Assembly (NCBI RefSeq): GCF_030269485.1
Contig: NZ_BSTL01000025.1
Span: 1-64,000, forward strand
DNA length: 64,000 nt
From: Actinoplanes sp. NBRC 103695
GTDB lineage: Bacteria > Actinomycetota > Actinomycetes > Mycobacteriales > Micromonosporaceae
Direction of reading: 5' to 3'
The notes beneath the pieces were generated by a model that saw only the letters and a program-made list of their open reading frames with translations, was not told the DNA's origin and did no database searches. The translations under genes and the position numbers were made by a program. This document shows, one piece after another, positions 33,716-42,069 of this stretch (position 1 is its first letter; each line of letters starts with the position of its first letter).

Positions 33716-34426
33716 ATGATCGGCGAGGCGGGTGTGGCGGACGTCGATGAGGTGGCGCTGGCCTATCGGGCTGCCGGGGATCCGGATCGTCCGCCGATGG
33801 TTCTGCTGCACGGACTCGGGGACGCGGCCGCGGACTGGGACGGGGTGCTGCCCGCGCTCGCCCGGCGGCATCGGGTCTTCGCGCTGGATCTGCGGGGGCA
33901 CGGGCTCAGCTCGCAGCCGGGGCGCTACTCGTTCGAGCTGATGCGGGACGACGTCGCCGGGTTCCTCGCGGCCCTGGGCATCGAGAAGTGCGTGCTCGTG
34001 GGGCATTCGATGGGCGGGACGGTGGCGATCCTGCTCGCCCAGACCGCACCGGAGCTGCTCGATCGGCTGGTGCTCGAGGACGTGACAGCGCCCCGGCCGG
34101 GTGCGCTGCCGCGGCCGCCGCTGGATCCGCCGGAGGAACCGACACCCTTCGACTTCGCGGCGGTCAACGCCATCCGGGCGCAGATCAACGAACCGGACCC
34201 CGCCTGGTGGGAGGGGCTGGCCGGGATCACGGTCCCGACCCTGATCGTCGGCGGCAGCAACAGCCCGATCCCCCATGAGCTGCTCACGGACACCGTCGAG
34301 CTGATGCCCGACGCCCGCCTTGTCACCCTCGACGCGGGCCACCACGTCCACAAGGACCGCCCGGCCGAGTTCGTAGCAGCGGTGGACGCCTTCCTGGGGT
34401 CTGCCGATCAGCCGGACACGCTTTAG
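33716..34426 (+). CDS. Alpha/beta hydrolase
   Basis: This 236-residue hydrolase has the oxyanion motif LLHGLGDAAADW, the nucleophile elbow in VGHSMGG (Ser about 95), and a late Asp (TLIVGGSNSPIP region) and His (DAGHHVHKDRP). The cap region is very short. The substrate cannot be assigned from sequence. The start ATG 33716 is not preceded by a strong ribosome site. Confidence 0.85.
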   Translation: MIGEAGVADVDEVALAYRAAGDPDRPPMVLLHGLGDAAADWDGVLPALARRHRVFALDLRGHGLSSQPGRYSFELMRDDVAGFLAALGIEKCVLVGHSMGGTVAILLAQTAPELLDRLVLEDVTAPRPGALPRPPLDPPEEPTPFDFAAVNAIRAQINEPDPAWWEGLAGITVPTLIVGGSNSPIPHELLTDTVELMPDARLVTLDAGHHVHKDRPAEFVAAVDAFLGSADQPDTL

Positions 34427-34781
34427 CGACTTTCGCAGGAAGTCCGGTAGGGCCCGGGCCTTCTGGTGGGTGCGCTTGCTGCCGGCGCTTTCGCCGGGCG
34501 TGGGGTTTCGGCCGGGTATGCCAGGGCCCGACCCCGCCGAGCGTGAGCTGCGGCAGCAGGTCGGGCGCGAGGCGCGAGGTCGGGCGCGAGGCGCGGGGTC
34601 GAGCACGGGCGCGAGGCGCGGGGTCGAGCACGGGCGCGAGGCGCGGGGTCGAGCACGGGCGCGAGGCGCGAGGTCGAGCACGGGCGCGAGGCGCGAGGTC
34701 GAGCACGGGCGCGAGGCGCGGGGTCGAGCACGGGCGCGAGGCGCGGGGTCGGGCACGGGCGGGCGCGGGGCCGGGCGCGAC
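34427..34781. repeat. Gene-free convergent gap with 25-bp minisatellite
   Basis: Between two convergent genes a 25-bp unit opening CGGGCGCGAGGCGCG and closing GTCGAGCA recurs at 34581, 34606, 34631, 34656, 34681, 34706, 34731 and 34756, with a shortened unit at 34562. No gene is present. Positions 34427-34555 show nothing recognisable. Confidence 0.85.
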
Positions 34782-36020
34782 CTAGCTCGCGGTCGCCGCG
34801 TCGCTGTCCGCGTGGGCGATGCTGGTCAGGGAGCGCCACAGCAGGACCACGAAGACCGCAGAGCCCGCGAACGCGAACCAGAACGGCGCAGTCACGCCGA
34901 AGTGGGTGGCCAGGACGCCGCCGACGGCCGAGCCGGCGACGAGGCCGCCGTACACGCTGATGGTGTTGACGCTGGTCACCCGGCCCTGCAAAGCGTCGGG
35001 GACGGCGCGCTGGCGGACTGTGACCGACGTTGTGCCCCAGATGAAGGCGTGCGCGCCGAAGACGAAGAAGATCGCCAGCGCCACCGGTGCGGCGGTGGTG
35101 ACGGCCAGGGCCAGGTGGGTCAGGGTTTCGATGATCAGGCCGGCGCGCATCACGTTGCCCAGGCTGACGCGGGCGGTGATCCAGCCGTACAGGCCTGTGC
35201 CCAGCAGGCCGCCGACCGCGGACACGGTGGTGAGCAGGCCGAAGCCGAGCGCGCCCAGGCCGAGGCGTTCGGAGGCGTAGAGCACCAGGACCGACCAGGC
35301 GGCGCCGAAGGTGACGTTGAAGATCAAGATCGTCAATACGAGGGTACGGACGGCGGCGTGCCTGATCGTCCACGCGAAACCCTCGCGGATGTCCCGGAGC
35401 ACGCCGCGTTCCCGGTTCGGCGCCGTGGCGGGTGGCAGCACCAGGCGGGACAGCAGCAGCAGACCGGCGCACACCAGGATGGTCTCGGCGACGAACGGCC
35501 ACACGTACCCGGCTGCGAACAGTGCCGCGCCGATCGGTGGGCCGGCCAGCTGGTTGAGTGTCAGGAAGCCGGTCTGGACGCGGGCGTTGGCGATCGCCAG
35601 GTCGGCGCGGGGCACCAGCATCGGGGTGAGCGTGGCGGTCGTGTTGTCGGCGAACACCTCGGCCGTGGCGAGCAGGCCCAGACCGGCGAGCGCCCCGGCC
35701 ACGGTCAGCCGGTCGGTCGCCAGGGCGGCCACCAGCCCGGCCAGCACCAGCAGGCGGACGGCGTTGGCGACCAGCACGATGCGCCGCCGGTCGTGCCGGT
35801 CGGACAGCACCCCGGCGTAGAGGCCGAAGACCATCGGCGGCGCCCACCGCAGCAGCGCGGCCATCGACACCAGGAACGGCTCGTCGGTCAGCGCCGCGAC
35901 CAGCAGCGGGCCGGCGGCGGCCGCGATGCCGTCGCCCAGGTTCGTCGACCAGGACGAGCCGAGCAGCCATCGGAAGGGCACACCCAGGCGGGGCGGCAGC
36001 GCCCGGTCCACCAGCCTCAT
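34782..36020 (-). CDS. MFS exporter of the MFS_3 (EntS/macrolide-efflux-like) group
   Basis: This 412-residue transporter has 12 predicted helices. It shows the MFS_3 start (FRWLLGSSWSTNLGDGIAAAAGPLLVA), a short motif A (YAGVLSDRHDRRRIVLVAN) and FGAHAFIWGTTSVTVRQRAVP with the conserved R-x-x-x-P region. Members export siderophores or macrolides; the cargo here is unknown. GTG 36023 and ATG 36020 are adjacent possible starts. A 25-bp repeat array adjoins its stop codon. Confidence 0.87.
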   Translation of the reverse strand: MRLVDRALPPRLGVPFRWLLGSSWSTNLGDGIAAAAGPLLVAALTDEPFLVSMAALLRWAPPMVFGLYAGVLSDRHDRRRIVLVANAVRLLVLAGLVAALATDRLTVAGALAGLGLLATAEVFADNTTATLTPMLVPRADLAIANARVQTGFLTLNQLAGPPIGAALFAAGYVWPFVAETILVCAGLLLLSRLVLPPATAPNRERGVLRDIREGFAWTIRHAAVRTLVLTILIFNVTFGAAWSVLVLYASERLGLGALGFGLLTTVSAVGGLLGTGLYGWITARVSLGNVMRAGLIIETLTHLALAVTTAAPVALAIFFVFGAHAFIWGTTSVTVRQRAVPDALQGRVTSVNTISVYGGLVAGSAVGGVLATHFGVTAPFWFAFAGSAVFVVLLWRSLTSIAHADSDAATAS

Positions 36021-36097
36021 CACCGCGCGACTGTACGCGCCGAGGGGCCGATGTCAGGAACCTATTAGGTTTGCGGCGCATCGGTTGAACGGCGGTT

Positions 36098-36787
36098 ATG
36101 GTCGTCGCCGTGTGCGCATATCTGCTGGTCGCCGAGGATGACCGCGGTCAGGCCGAGGTGCTGCGGCGCTATCTGACGGCCGACGGCCACGACGCGCTCG
36201 TGGTGCACGACGGGCGGGCAGTTCTGGAGCACGCCCGGCGGCGTCCTCCGGATCTGCTGGTGCTGGACATCATGATGCCGCGCCTGGACGGTTTGAGCGT
36301 GTGCCGGATTCTGCGGGCGGAATCGGACATCCCCATTTTGATGCTCACCGCGCGCGCCGGTGAGGACGATCTGCTGACGGGTCTGGACGGCGGTGCCGAC
36401 GACTATCTGACGAAGCCGTACAGTCCGCGGGAATTGACCGCGCGTGCGCGGGCGCTGCTGCGGCGTACGAAAACGTTCAAAAGGATGACCGTCGGCCGGG
36501 TGACCGTGGACGTGACCCTCCATCGGGTGCACGTCGACGACGAGCTGGTGGAGTGCACGCCGGGCGAGTTCGCGATCCTGGCCGCGATGGCCGGGCAGCC
36601 GGAGCGGGTCTTCACCCGCGCGCAGCTGTTGCAGCACACCCGGGGCGTGGACCGGGATTCGGTCGAGCGCAGCATCGACGTGCACGTGCTCAATCTGCGG
36701 CGCAAGATCGAGCCGAACCCTCGGCGGCCGTCCCGCCTGCTCACGGTGTACGGGATCGGCTACAAGCTGACCGCGGGCCCGCCGTGA
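36098..36787 (+). CDS. OmpR/PhoB-family response regulator
   Basis: This 229-residue protein has a receiver (VAEDD, phospho-Asp in LLVLDIMMPRLDG near residue 56, Lys in LTKPYSP) followed by a winged-helix DNA-binding domain (about 130-225; LVECTPGEFAILAAMAG, VFTRAQLLQH, SIDVHVLNLRRKIEP, TVYGIGYKL). Its stop overlaps the start of the sensor kinase gene (GTGA). The regulated genes are unknown. Confidence 0.92.
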   Translation: MVVAVCAYLLVAEDDRGQAEVLRRYLTADGHDALVVHDGRAVLEHARRRPPDLLVLDIMMPRLDGLSVCRILRAESDIPILMLTARAGEDDLLTGLDGGADDYLTKPYSPRELTARARALLRRTKTFKRMTVGRVTVDVTLHRVHVDDELVECTPGEFAILAAMAGQPERVFTRAQLLQHTRGVDRDSVERSIDVHVLNLRRKIEPNPRRPSRLLTVYGIGYKLTAGPP

Positions 36788-38541
36788 CGCGGGTTCCTCC
36801 GCATCGCAGCCTGATCGTCCGCCTGCTGGTGGCGTCCCTGACGATCGCGGTCGCGGCGATCGTGGCGGCCTCGTGGCTGGCGTCGCAGGCCACGTCGCGG
36901 ACCATCCAGCAGCAGCTCGGGCAGTCGCTGAGCGACGACAAGGGCGTGTACGACGAGTTGCTCGGCTACGCGGCCACGCACCGGGACTGGTCGGGTGTGC
37001 GGCCGCTGGTCGCCACGCGGGCGGCGAAGCTGGATCGGCGGATCACGCTGATGACGGTGGACCGCGAGGTGATCGTCGATTCGCGGGCGGGCCCGTCTCT
37101 GGCGACGGCGCGTCCCTCGGCGACCGTGGATCCGCTGTCGGTGGATCCGGGGCTGGCCGGGCGTACCGGTCGCATCGATCCTCGGGTCGTCGGTCCTTAT
37201 CGGACGACGCCGGCCGAGCAGAGACAGATCCGCGCGAAGCTGGCGGAGTCGATGGAGTGCATCCGCCACAACGACGCGGACGGGCAGATCGTCGACGGTC
37301 CGCACGGCCGTCCCACGCTGGTGGTCACCAATGTCAGTGCGAAGCCGAACTTCCCGTGCGCGGTGGTGCCGCCGGCGACGCCTACCGAGACCCGGGCGCT
37401 CGCCTCGCTCGGCAAGCTCATCGCCGCCTGTGCCGGGGCGGATCCCCGGAAGTTGCTGGTCGGCCCGGACCTCTCGGTGCGGGTGCTCGACGAGGCCACC
37501 GGCTGGTTCGACCAGGGTTTGACGGATCGGGCGGCCGGCTGCGTGGATCAGGCTCGGCGGACCCAGCTCGAGCCGTACGCCGCGCCTCCGGCCTTGCTGT
37601 TCGTCACCGACCCGGCCGATCCGACCGCCCAGGCCGCCTTCCCGCTCTCCCGCCAGAACCTCATTCGCACGGGTACGGCCACAGCTGTCGTGCTGATCCT
37701 CGCCGTGCTCGTCACGATCCTGGTGGGCGGCCGGCTGGTGCGGCCGCTGCGTGCGCTGACCGAGGCGGCGCAGCGACCGGCCGACAACCAGCGAGTGGCG
37801 GTCACCAGCCGTGACGAGATCGGTTATCTGGCTACCGCGCTGAACGAGCTCGCCGAACGCCGGGAACTGGCCGAGCGGCAGCGCAAGGCGATGGTCAACG
37901 ACGTGGCCCACGAGCTGCGCAACCCGCTGACCAACATCCGCAGCTGGCTGGAGGCCGTGCAGGACGGTTTGGCGACGGTCGACGGCCCGCTGCTCACGCT
38001 GCTGCACGACGAGACGGTGCACCTGCAGCACATCGTGGATGACCTGCGTGACCTCGCCGCGGCGGACGCCGGGAGCTTGCGCATGCACCCGGAGGCCCTG
38101 CACGTGAACGACGCGGTGGACCAGGTCGTCGACGCGCATCTGCCCAACGCCGGGGCCGGCGGGGTGCGGCTGGTCACCGAGTACGCCGGGGATCCGGAGG
38201 TGGTGGCGGACCCGGTGCGGCTGCGTCAGCTGGTCGGCAACCTGCTCTCCAACGCCATCCGGCACAGCCGTCCGGGCGACGCGGTCACTGTCCGTACCGG
38301 CGTCGAGGCGGACCGGCTCAGCATCGCGGTGATCGACACCGGGGCCGGCATCGCCGCCGAGGACCTGCCGAGGCTGTTCGACCGGTTCTGGCGCGCCGAC
38401 GAGTCGCGCAACCGGGCCACCGGGGGCAGCGGGCTGGGCCTGCCGATCGCCCGCAAGATCGCCGAGGCGCACGGCGGTGACATCACCGTGGAAAGCAGGC
38501 TGGGCTCGGGGACGACGTTCACGGCCACCCTGATGTACTAA
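36784..38541 (+). CDS. Membrane sensor histidine kinase
   Basis: This 585-residue kinase has TM1 at about 12-33, a large extracytoplasmic sensor (about 35-290) with several Cys residues (MECIRHND, FPCAVV, IAACAG, AAGCVD) that may form disulfides, and TM2 at about 295-320. HAMP comes next, then HisKA with VNDVAHELRNPLTNI (His about 377), then a HATPase (NLLSNAIRH, DTGAGIA, GGSGLGLPIA). It pairs with the upstream regulator. The signal is unknown. Confidence 0.92.
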   Translation: MTRVPPHRSLIVRLLVASLTIAVAAIVAASWLASQATSRTIQQQLGQSLSDDKGVYDELLGYAATHRDWSGVRPLVATRAAKLDRRITLMTVDREVIVDSRAGPSLATARPSATVDPLSVDPGLAGRTGRIDPRVVGPYRTTPAEQRQIRAKLAESMECIRHNDADGQIVDGPHGRPTLVVTNVSAKPNFPCAVVPPATPTETRALASLGKLIAACAGADPRKLLVGPDLSVRVLDEATGWFDQGLTDRAAGCVDQARRTQLEPYAAPPALLFVTDPADPTAQAAFPLSRQNLIRTGTATAVVLILAVLVTILVGGRLVRPLRALTEAAQRPADNQRVAVTSRDEIGYLATALNELAERRELAERQRKAMVNDVAHELRNPLTNIRSWLEAVQDGLATVDGPLLTLLHDETVHLQHIVDDLRDLAAADAGSLRMHPEALHVNDAVDQVVDAHLPNAGAGGVRLVTEYAGDPEVVADPVRLRQLVGNLLSNAIRHSRPGDAVTVRTGVEADRLSIAVIDTGAGIAAEDLPRLFDRFWRADESRNRATGGSGLGLPIARKIAEAHGGDITVESRLGSGTTFTATLMY

Positions 38542-38549
38542 TTAGTACA
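38534..38549. promoter_or_regulatory. Perfect 16-bp palindrome, probable TetR operator
   Basis: TGTACTAATTAGTACA is a perfect palindrome. It overlaps the TAA stop of the sensor kinase and the first base of the tetR start codon, a position expected for autoregulation of the TetR-dehydroshikimate dehydratase pair. Confidence 0.72.
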
Positions 38550-39181
38550 TGGAAGTCGCGGATCGACGGCGTGATGCCGAGCGCACCCGGGCCGACATCT
38601 TGGCGGTCGCCACCGAGGAGTACGCGCAGAACGGCTACAGCGGCGCCCGGGTGGACGAGATCGCCGCGCGTACCCGCACCACGAAACGGATGATCTACTA
38701 CTACTTCGGCGGCAAGGAGCAGCTCTACCTCGCCGTGCTGGAGCGGGCGTACGCCGAGATCAGGGCCGCCGAGCGCGAGGTCGACGTCGAACATCTCGAC
38801 CCGGTCGGCGCGATCCGCCGGATCGCCGAGGTGACGTTCGACCATCACGAGGCCCATCCGTCGTTCATCAACCTGGTCGGCGCGGAGAACGCGCAGCAGG
38901 GCAGGCACATGACGCACGTGGCCCGGCTGGTCGACCTGAACAGTTCGGCCGTCGACGTGCTGCGCGGCGTGCTGGCCCGCGGCCACGCCGACGGGCTGTT
39001 CCGCGACGACGTGGACGCCTTGGACGTGCACATGATGATCAGCGCGTTCTGCTTTTTCCGGGTGGCGAACCGGCACACGTTCGGCGCGATCTTCGGCCGG
39101 GACCTGCTGGACCCGGCGAGCCGGGAGCACTACCGCACGATGGTCGCCGACATGGTGGCCGGTTACCTGCAGAAGCCATGA
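38549..39181 (+). CDS. TetR-family regulator of dehydroshikimate catabolism
   Basis: This 210-residue protein has a helix-turn-helix at about 28-60 (ARVDEIAARTRTTKRMIYYYF) and a C-terminal domain of the kind that follows MIYYYFGGKEQLY in regulators near protocatechuate and shikimate genes. It overlaps the 3-dehydroshikimate dehydratase gene by 4 bp and presumably responds to an intermediate of that route. The palindrome at its start codon is its likely own operator. Confidence 0.87.
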   Translation: MEVADRRRDAERTRADILAVATEEYAQNGYSGARVDEIAARTRTTKRMIYYYFGGKEQLYLAVLERAYAEIRAAEREVDVEHLDPVGAIRRIAEVTFDHHEAHPSFINLVGAENAQQGRHMTHVARLVDLNSSAVDVLRGVLARGHADGLFRDDVDALDVHMMISAFCFFRVANRHTFGAIFGRDLLDPASREHYRTMVADMVAGYLQKP

Positions 39182-40950
39182 CCCGCCGATCGATCGCCAC
39201 GGTCTGCGTCTCCGGGACGCTGGACGACAAGCTGGCCGCGGCCGCCGCGGCCGGGTTCGACGGGATCGAGCTGTTCGAGAACGACCTGATCGTGTCGCCG
39301 TGGTCGCCGGCCGAGGTCCGGTCCCGGTGCGCCGATCTGGGCCTGAGCATCTATCTCTACCAGCCGTTCCGCGACTTCGAGGCGACCCCGCATCCGGCCG
39401 CTGCTCTGAGGCGCGCTGAGCACAAGTTCGAGGTGATGGCCGAGCTCGGCGCCGACACGCTGCTGGTGTGCAGCTCAGTGTCGGCCGAAGCGATGGACGA
39501 TGACGACCTGGCAGCGGAACAGCTGGCGGCACTGGCGAACGCGGCGGCCGGGAGAGGGATCCGCATCGCCTACGAGGCCCTCGCCTGGGGCCGGCACGTC
39601 AACACCTGGGATCACTCGTGGCGGATCGTCCGGGCCGCCGACCACCCCGCGCTGGGGCTGTGTCTCGACTCGTTCCACATCCTGTCGCGATCGTCCACTC
39701 TCGACGGTATCGAGGACATCCCGCCCGAGAAGATCTTCTTCGTGCAGCTGGCGGATGCGCCGCACCTGCGGATGGACGTCCTGCAGTGGAGCCGGCACCA
39801 CCGGCTCTTCCCCGGCCAGGGATCGTTCGATCTGTCCGATTTTCTCGGCCGGCTGAAGAACTACGACGGCCCCCTGTCCCTGGAGGTCTTCAACGACGTC
39901 TTCCGGCAATCCGATCCGGAACGAACGGCCGTGGATGCCATGCGTTCGCTGCTGGCCCTGGAGGAGGTTCCCGCCGCACCGGAGTTGCGGGCTCACGCCT
40001 TCACCGAGTTCGGGGTGGACGGCCGCTCCGGGCCGGAACTCCAGGAAGCGTTGCGCGGCCTGGGTTTCACGCACACGGGCCAGCATCGTTCCAAGCCGGT
40101 CGAGCTCTGGGAGCAGGGCGCCTGCCGGGTGATCCTGAACAGCGCCGTGACCCGCCCGCGGACTCCCGGCACCGCGTCGCTCAGCGCCTTCGCCCTGACC
40201 AGCGCGGACCCCGCACAGTCCGGCGTCCGCGCCGAGGCCCTGCTGGCGCCTCCGCTCCCCCGGACCCGCGGCCCGCGCGAGGCGGAGCTGACCTCGGTGG
40301 CCGCCCCGGACGGCTCGACGATCCTGTTCAGCCGCGACGATGACGACTGGCGGGCGGACTTCCTGGCCACTGGCGAGATCGACACCGGCGGCGCCGGGCT
40401 CACCCACACCGACCATCTCGGACTGGCCCAGCCGTTCGACCACTTCGACGAGGCCGGTCTGTTCTACCGCTCGGTGCTCGGCCTGACCCAGCTCACCACC
40501 GAGGAGTACGCGGCGCCGTTCGGCCTGATGCGCTCACGGGCCTTCGCCACCGGCGACCGCACGATCCGGCTGGCCCTCACGGTGGCCCTGCTGCGTCGCG
40601 GCGACTGGGCGCCCGCGGTGGTCGACCCGCAGCACCTCGCCTTCGCCACGGACGACATCTTCGCCACGGCCGAGGCGATCGGCCCGACCCTGCCGGTGCC
40701 GGACAACTACTACGCCGACCTGCGGGCTCGCTTCGCGCTGCCGGACGAGACCGTGGAACGCCTGCGCCGCTTCGGCATCCTCTACGACCGCGACGCGACC
40801 GGCGGCGAGCTGCTGCACCTCTACACCCCGGTCTTCGGCGGGCGCGTCTTCTTCGAGATCGTCCAGCGCACGGGCGGTTACGACGCCTTCGGCGAGACCA
40901 ACGCTCCGGTACGGATGGCAGCGCACCGCCACGCCCGCCTGTCGAGTTGA
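39178..40950 (+). CDS. quiC: 3-Dehydroshikimate dehydratase, two-domain (QuiC/QsuB type)
   Basis: This 590-residue enzyme converts 3-dehydroshikimate to protocatechuate. Residues about 1-265 are a sugar-phosphate-isomerase-like TIM barrel with the metal ligands in AYEALAWG, LGLCLDSFHI, FFVQLADAP and LSLEVFND. Residues about 270-590 are a 4-hydroxyphenylpyruvate-dioxygenase-like VOC module (THTDHLGLAQ, DPQHLAFATDD, RVFFEIVQR). This two-domain form is known from Pseudomonas and Corynebacterium. No protocatechuate ring-cleavage genes are visible nearby. The ATGA overlap with tetR supports co-regulation. Confidence 0.88.
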   Translation: MTRRSIATVCVSGTLDDKLAAAAAAGFDGIELFENDLIVSPWSPAEVRSRCADLGLSIYLYQPFRDFEATPHPAAALRRAEHKFEVMAELGADTLLVCSSVSAEAMDDDDLAAEQLAALANAAAGRGIRIAYEALAWGRHVNTWDHSWRIVRAADHPALGLCLDSFHILSRSSTLDGIEDIPPEKIFFVQLADAPHLRMDVLQWSRHHRLFPGQGSFDLSDFLGRLKNYDGPLSLEVFNDVFRQSDPERTAVDAMRSLLALEEVPAAPELRAHAFTEFGVDGRSGPELQEALRGLGFTHTGQHRSKPVELWEQGACRVILNSAVTRPRTPGTASLSAFALTSADPAQSGVRAEALLAPPLPRTRGPREAELTSVAAPDGSTILFSRDDDDWRADFLATGEIDTGGAGLTHTDHLGLAQPFDHFDEAGLFYRSVLGLTQLTTEEYAAPFGLMRSRAFATGDRTIRLALTVALLRRGDWAPAVVDPQHLAFATDDIFATAEAIGPTLPVPDNYYADLRARFALPDETVERLRRFGILYDRDATGGELLHLYTPVFGGRVFFEIVQRTGGYDAFGETNAPVRMAAHRHARLSS

Positions 40951-40978
40951 GCCGGGCGACGGCCACGATCAGGTCTCG

Positions 40979-41131
40979 TCAGGAGAACCTTGTCGACGCG
41001 GTGCCGAGGACGGTCAGCGTCGCCGACACCTCGATACCGGCCATCACCGGGACCATCGGGCCGAGCGCGCCGGAGAGCACCACCTGCCCGGCCCGCAGCG
41101 GGTCGCCGAGATCGCGGGCGGACGCGGACAT
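40979..41131 (-). pseudogene. C-terminal remnant of 2-oxopent-4-enoate hydratase (MhpD)
   Basis: A 50-codon frame begins at ATG 41131, overlapping the dioxygenase stop as ATGA. It reads DLGDPLRAGQVVLSGALGPM, then VPVMAGIEVSATLTVLGTAS. This lines up with the last 45 residues of MhpD (GEPLRTGDIILTGALGPM and IEGIGSVAATFS in E. coli), while about 200 upstream residues are missing. The operon therefore seems to have lost mhpD by an internal deletion that kept the coupled start. Function as a short protein is unlikely. Confidence 0.7.
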
Positions 41132-42069
41132 CATGCGGGCACCGGAAAGGTGGTGCCGATGCCCATGCCGGTGATCCACTCGGGCACCGGCTCGTAGCTG
41201 TCCCAGACCAGCGGCAGCCCGGCCGCCGCGTGGCCGACCAGCCAGGTGCGGACCTCGTGACCGCCGCTGCCCGCCTCCTCCTCCAGTTTGTCGTGCCCCA
41301 GCGCGACGATCGGATCGAGGTCGAGTGTGTGGAGCTGACGCAGGAACCAGCGGTCCCAGTCGGCGTTGACCGGGGCGTCCGGGTTGCCGGCCATCGCGCG
41401 TACCCGGGGTTCCCGGACCGCGGCGAACGCGCGGGCGTCCTCGCGGCCGTGGATCAGGGACGCGCGGCGGTCGCCGACCACCGACGGGTCGCGTGGGTCG
41501 TTGGAGGGCAACCAGTGCGAGAGCCCGCCGCTGGCCACGATCAGCACCCGTCCGGCGTCGGGCGCCCGACGGATCGCCGTGCCGAGCGCCTCACCCAGCG
41601 CGACGCAGCGGGCCAGGCTCGGCAGCGGCGGCGCGGCCGTGTTCAGGACCAGCGGCACCATCGGGACCTCGAGTCCGCCGGTGCTCATCTCGTAGCTCTG
41701 CACCACGCCGTGGTCGACGGTCAGCGCGTACGACAGCGAGACGTCGAACCCGGCGTCGTCCAGCCCGTCCCGGATCGCCCAGCCCAGCCGGGACGCGACC
41801 GGCAGCGGACCGGCCGTGCTGCCGAAGTCGCCGAAGCCGACGGCCTCCTCGACGCCGAGCACGAACGGCGGCATCTGGTCGTAGAAGTTGGCGTGGAAGT
41901 GGTCGGGCCCGATCACCACGACGGCATCCGGCCGTAGCTCGGAGACCGCCGTGGCGACCAGGCGCGCGTCGGCCAGGAAGTGCGTGCCGGGCTCCCCCTC
42001 GGCGCCCGGCGGCAGCAACGTGGCGAACGGCGAGTGGGACATCCCCACGAAGCCGATGATCTCGGTCAT
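41131..42069 (-). CDS. mhpB: Class III extradiol dioxygenase, MhpB-like
   Basis: This 312-residue enzyme is very similar in layout to 2,3-dihydroxyphenylpropionate 1,2-dioxygenase: GMSHSPFATLLPP, VIGPDHFHANFYDQMPPFVL, GDFGSTAGPLPV, LTVDHGVVQS with the catalytic His, and VASGGLSHWLP with the second His. It opens a catechol ring next to the hydroxyls using Fe(II) and oxygen. GAGGGAA lies 7 nt before ATG 42069; the longer frame to 42150 covers the end of the hydrolase gene. It is fourth in the minus-strand operon, and its exact catechol substrate is open. Confidence 0.88.
   Translation of the reverse strand: MTEIIGFVGMSHSPFATLLPPGAEGEPGTHFLADARLVATAVSELRPDAVVVIGPDHFHANFYDQMPPFVLGVEEAVGFGDFGSTAGPLPVASRLGWAIRDGLDDAGFDVSLSYALTVDHGVVQSYEMSTGGLEVPMVPLVLNTAAPPLPSLARCVALGEALGTAIRRAPDAGRVLIVASGGLSHWLPSNDPRDPSVVGDRRASLIHGREDARAFAAVREPRVRAMAGNPDAPVNADWDRWFLRQLHTLDLDPIVALGHDKLEEEAGSGGHEVRTWLVGHAAAGLPLVWDSYEPVPEWITGMGIGTTFPVPA

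Noticed and set aside
34423..36081. 552-codon frame rich in RARPRASRP across the 25-bp repeat and MFS gene
   Set aside because: The low-complexity part is translation of the minisatellite and the rest is a shadow frame of the MFS transporter.
41132..41179. Upstream extension of the MhpD remnant to 41179
   Set aside because: The added residues (His/Gly/Arg-rich) are a shadow of the dioxygenase C-terminus; the ATGA junction at 41131 is the natural start.
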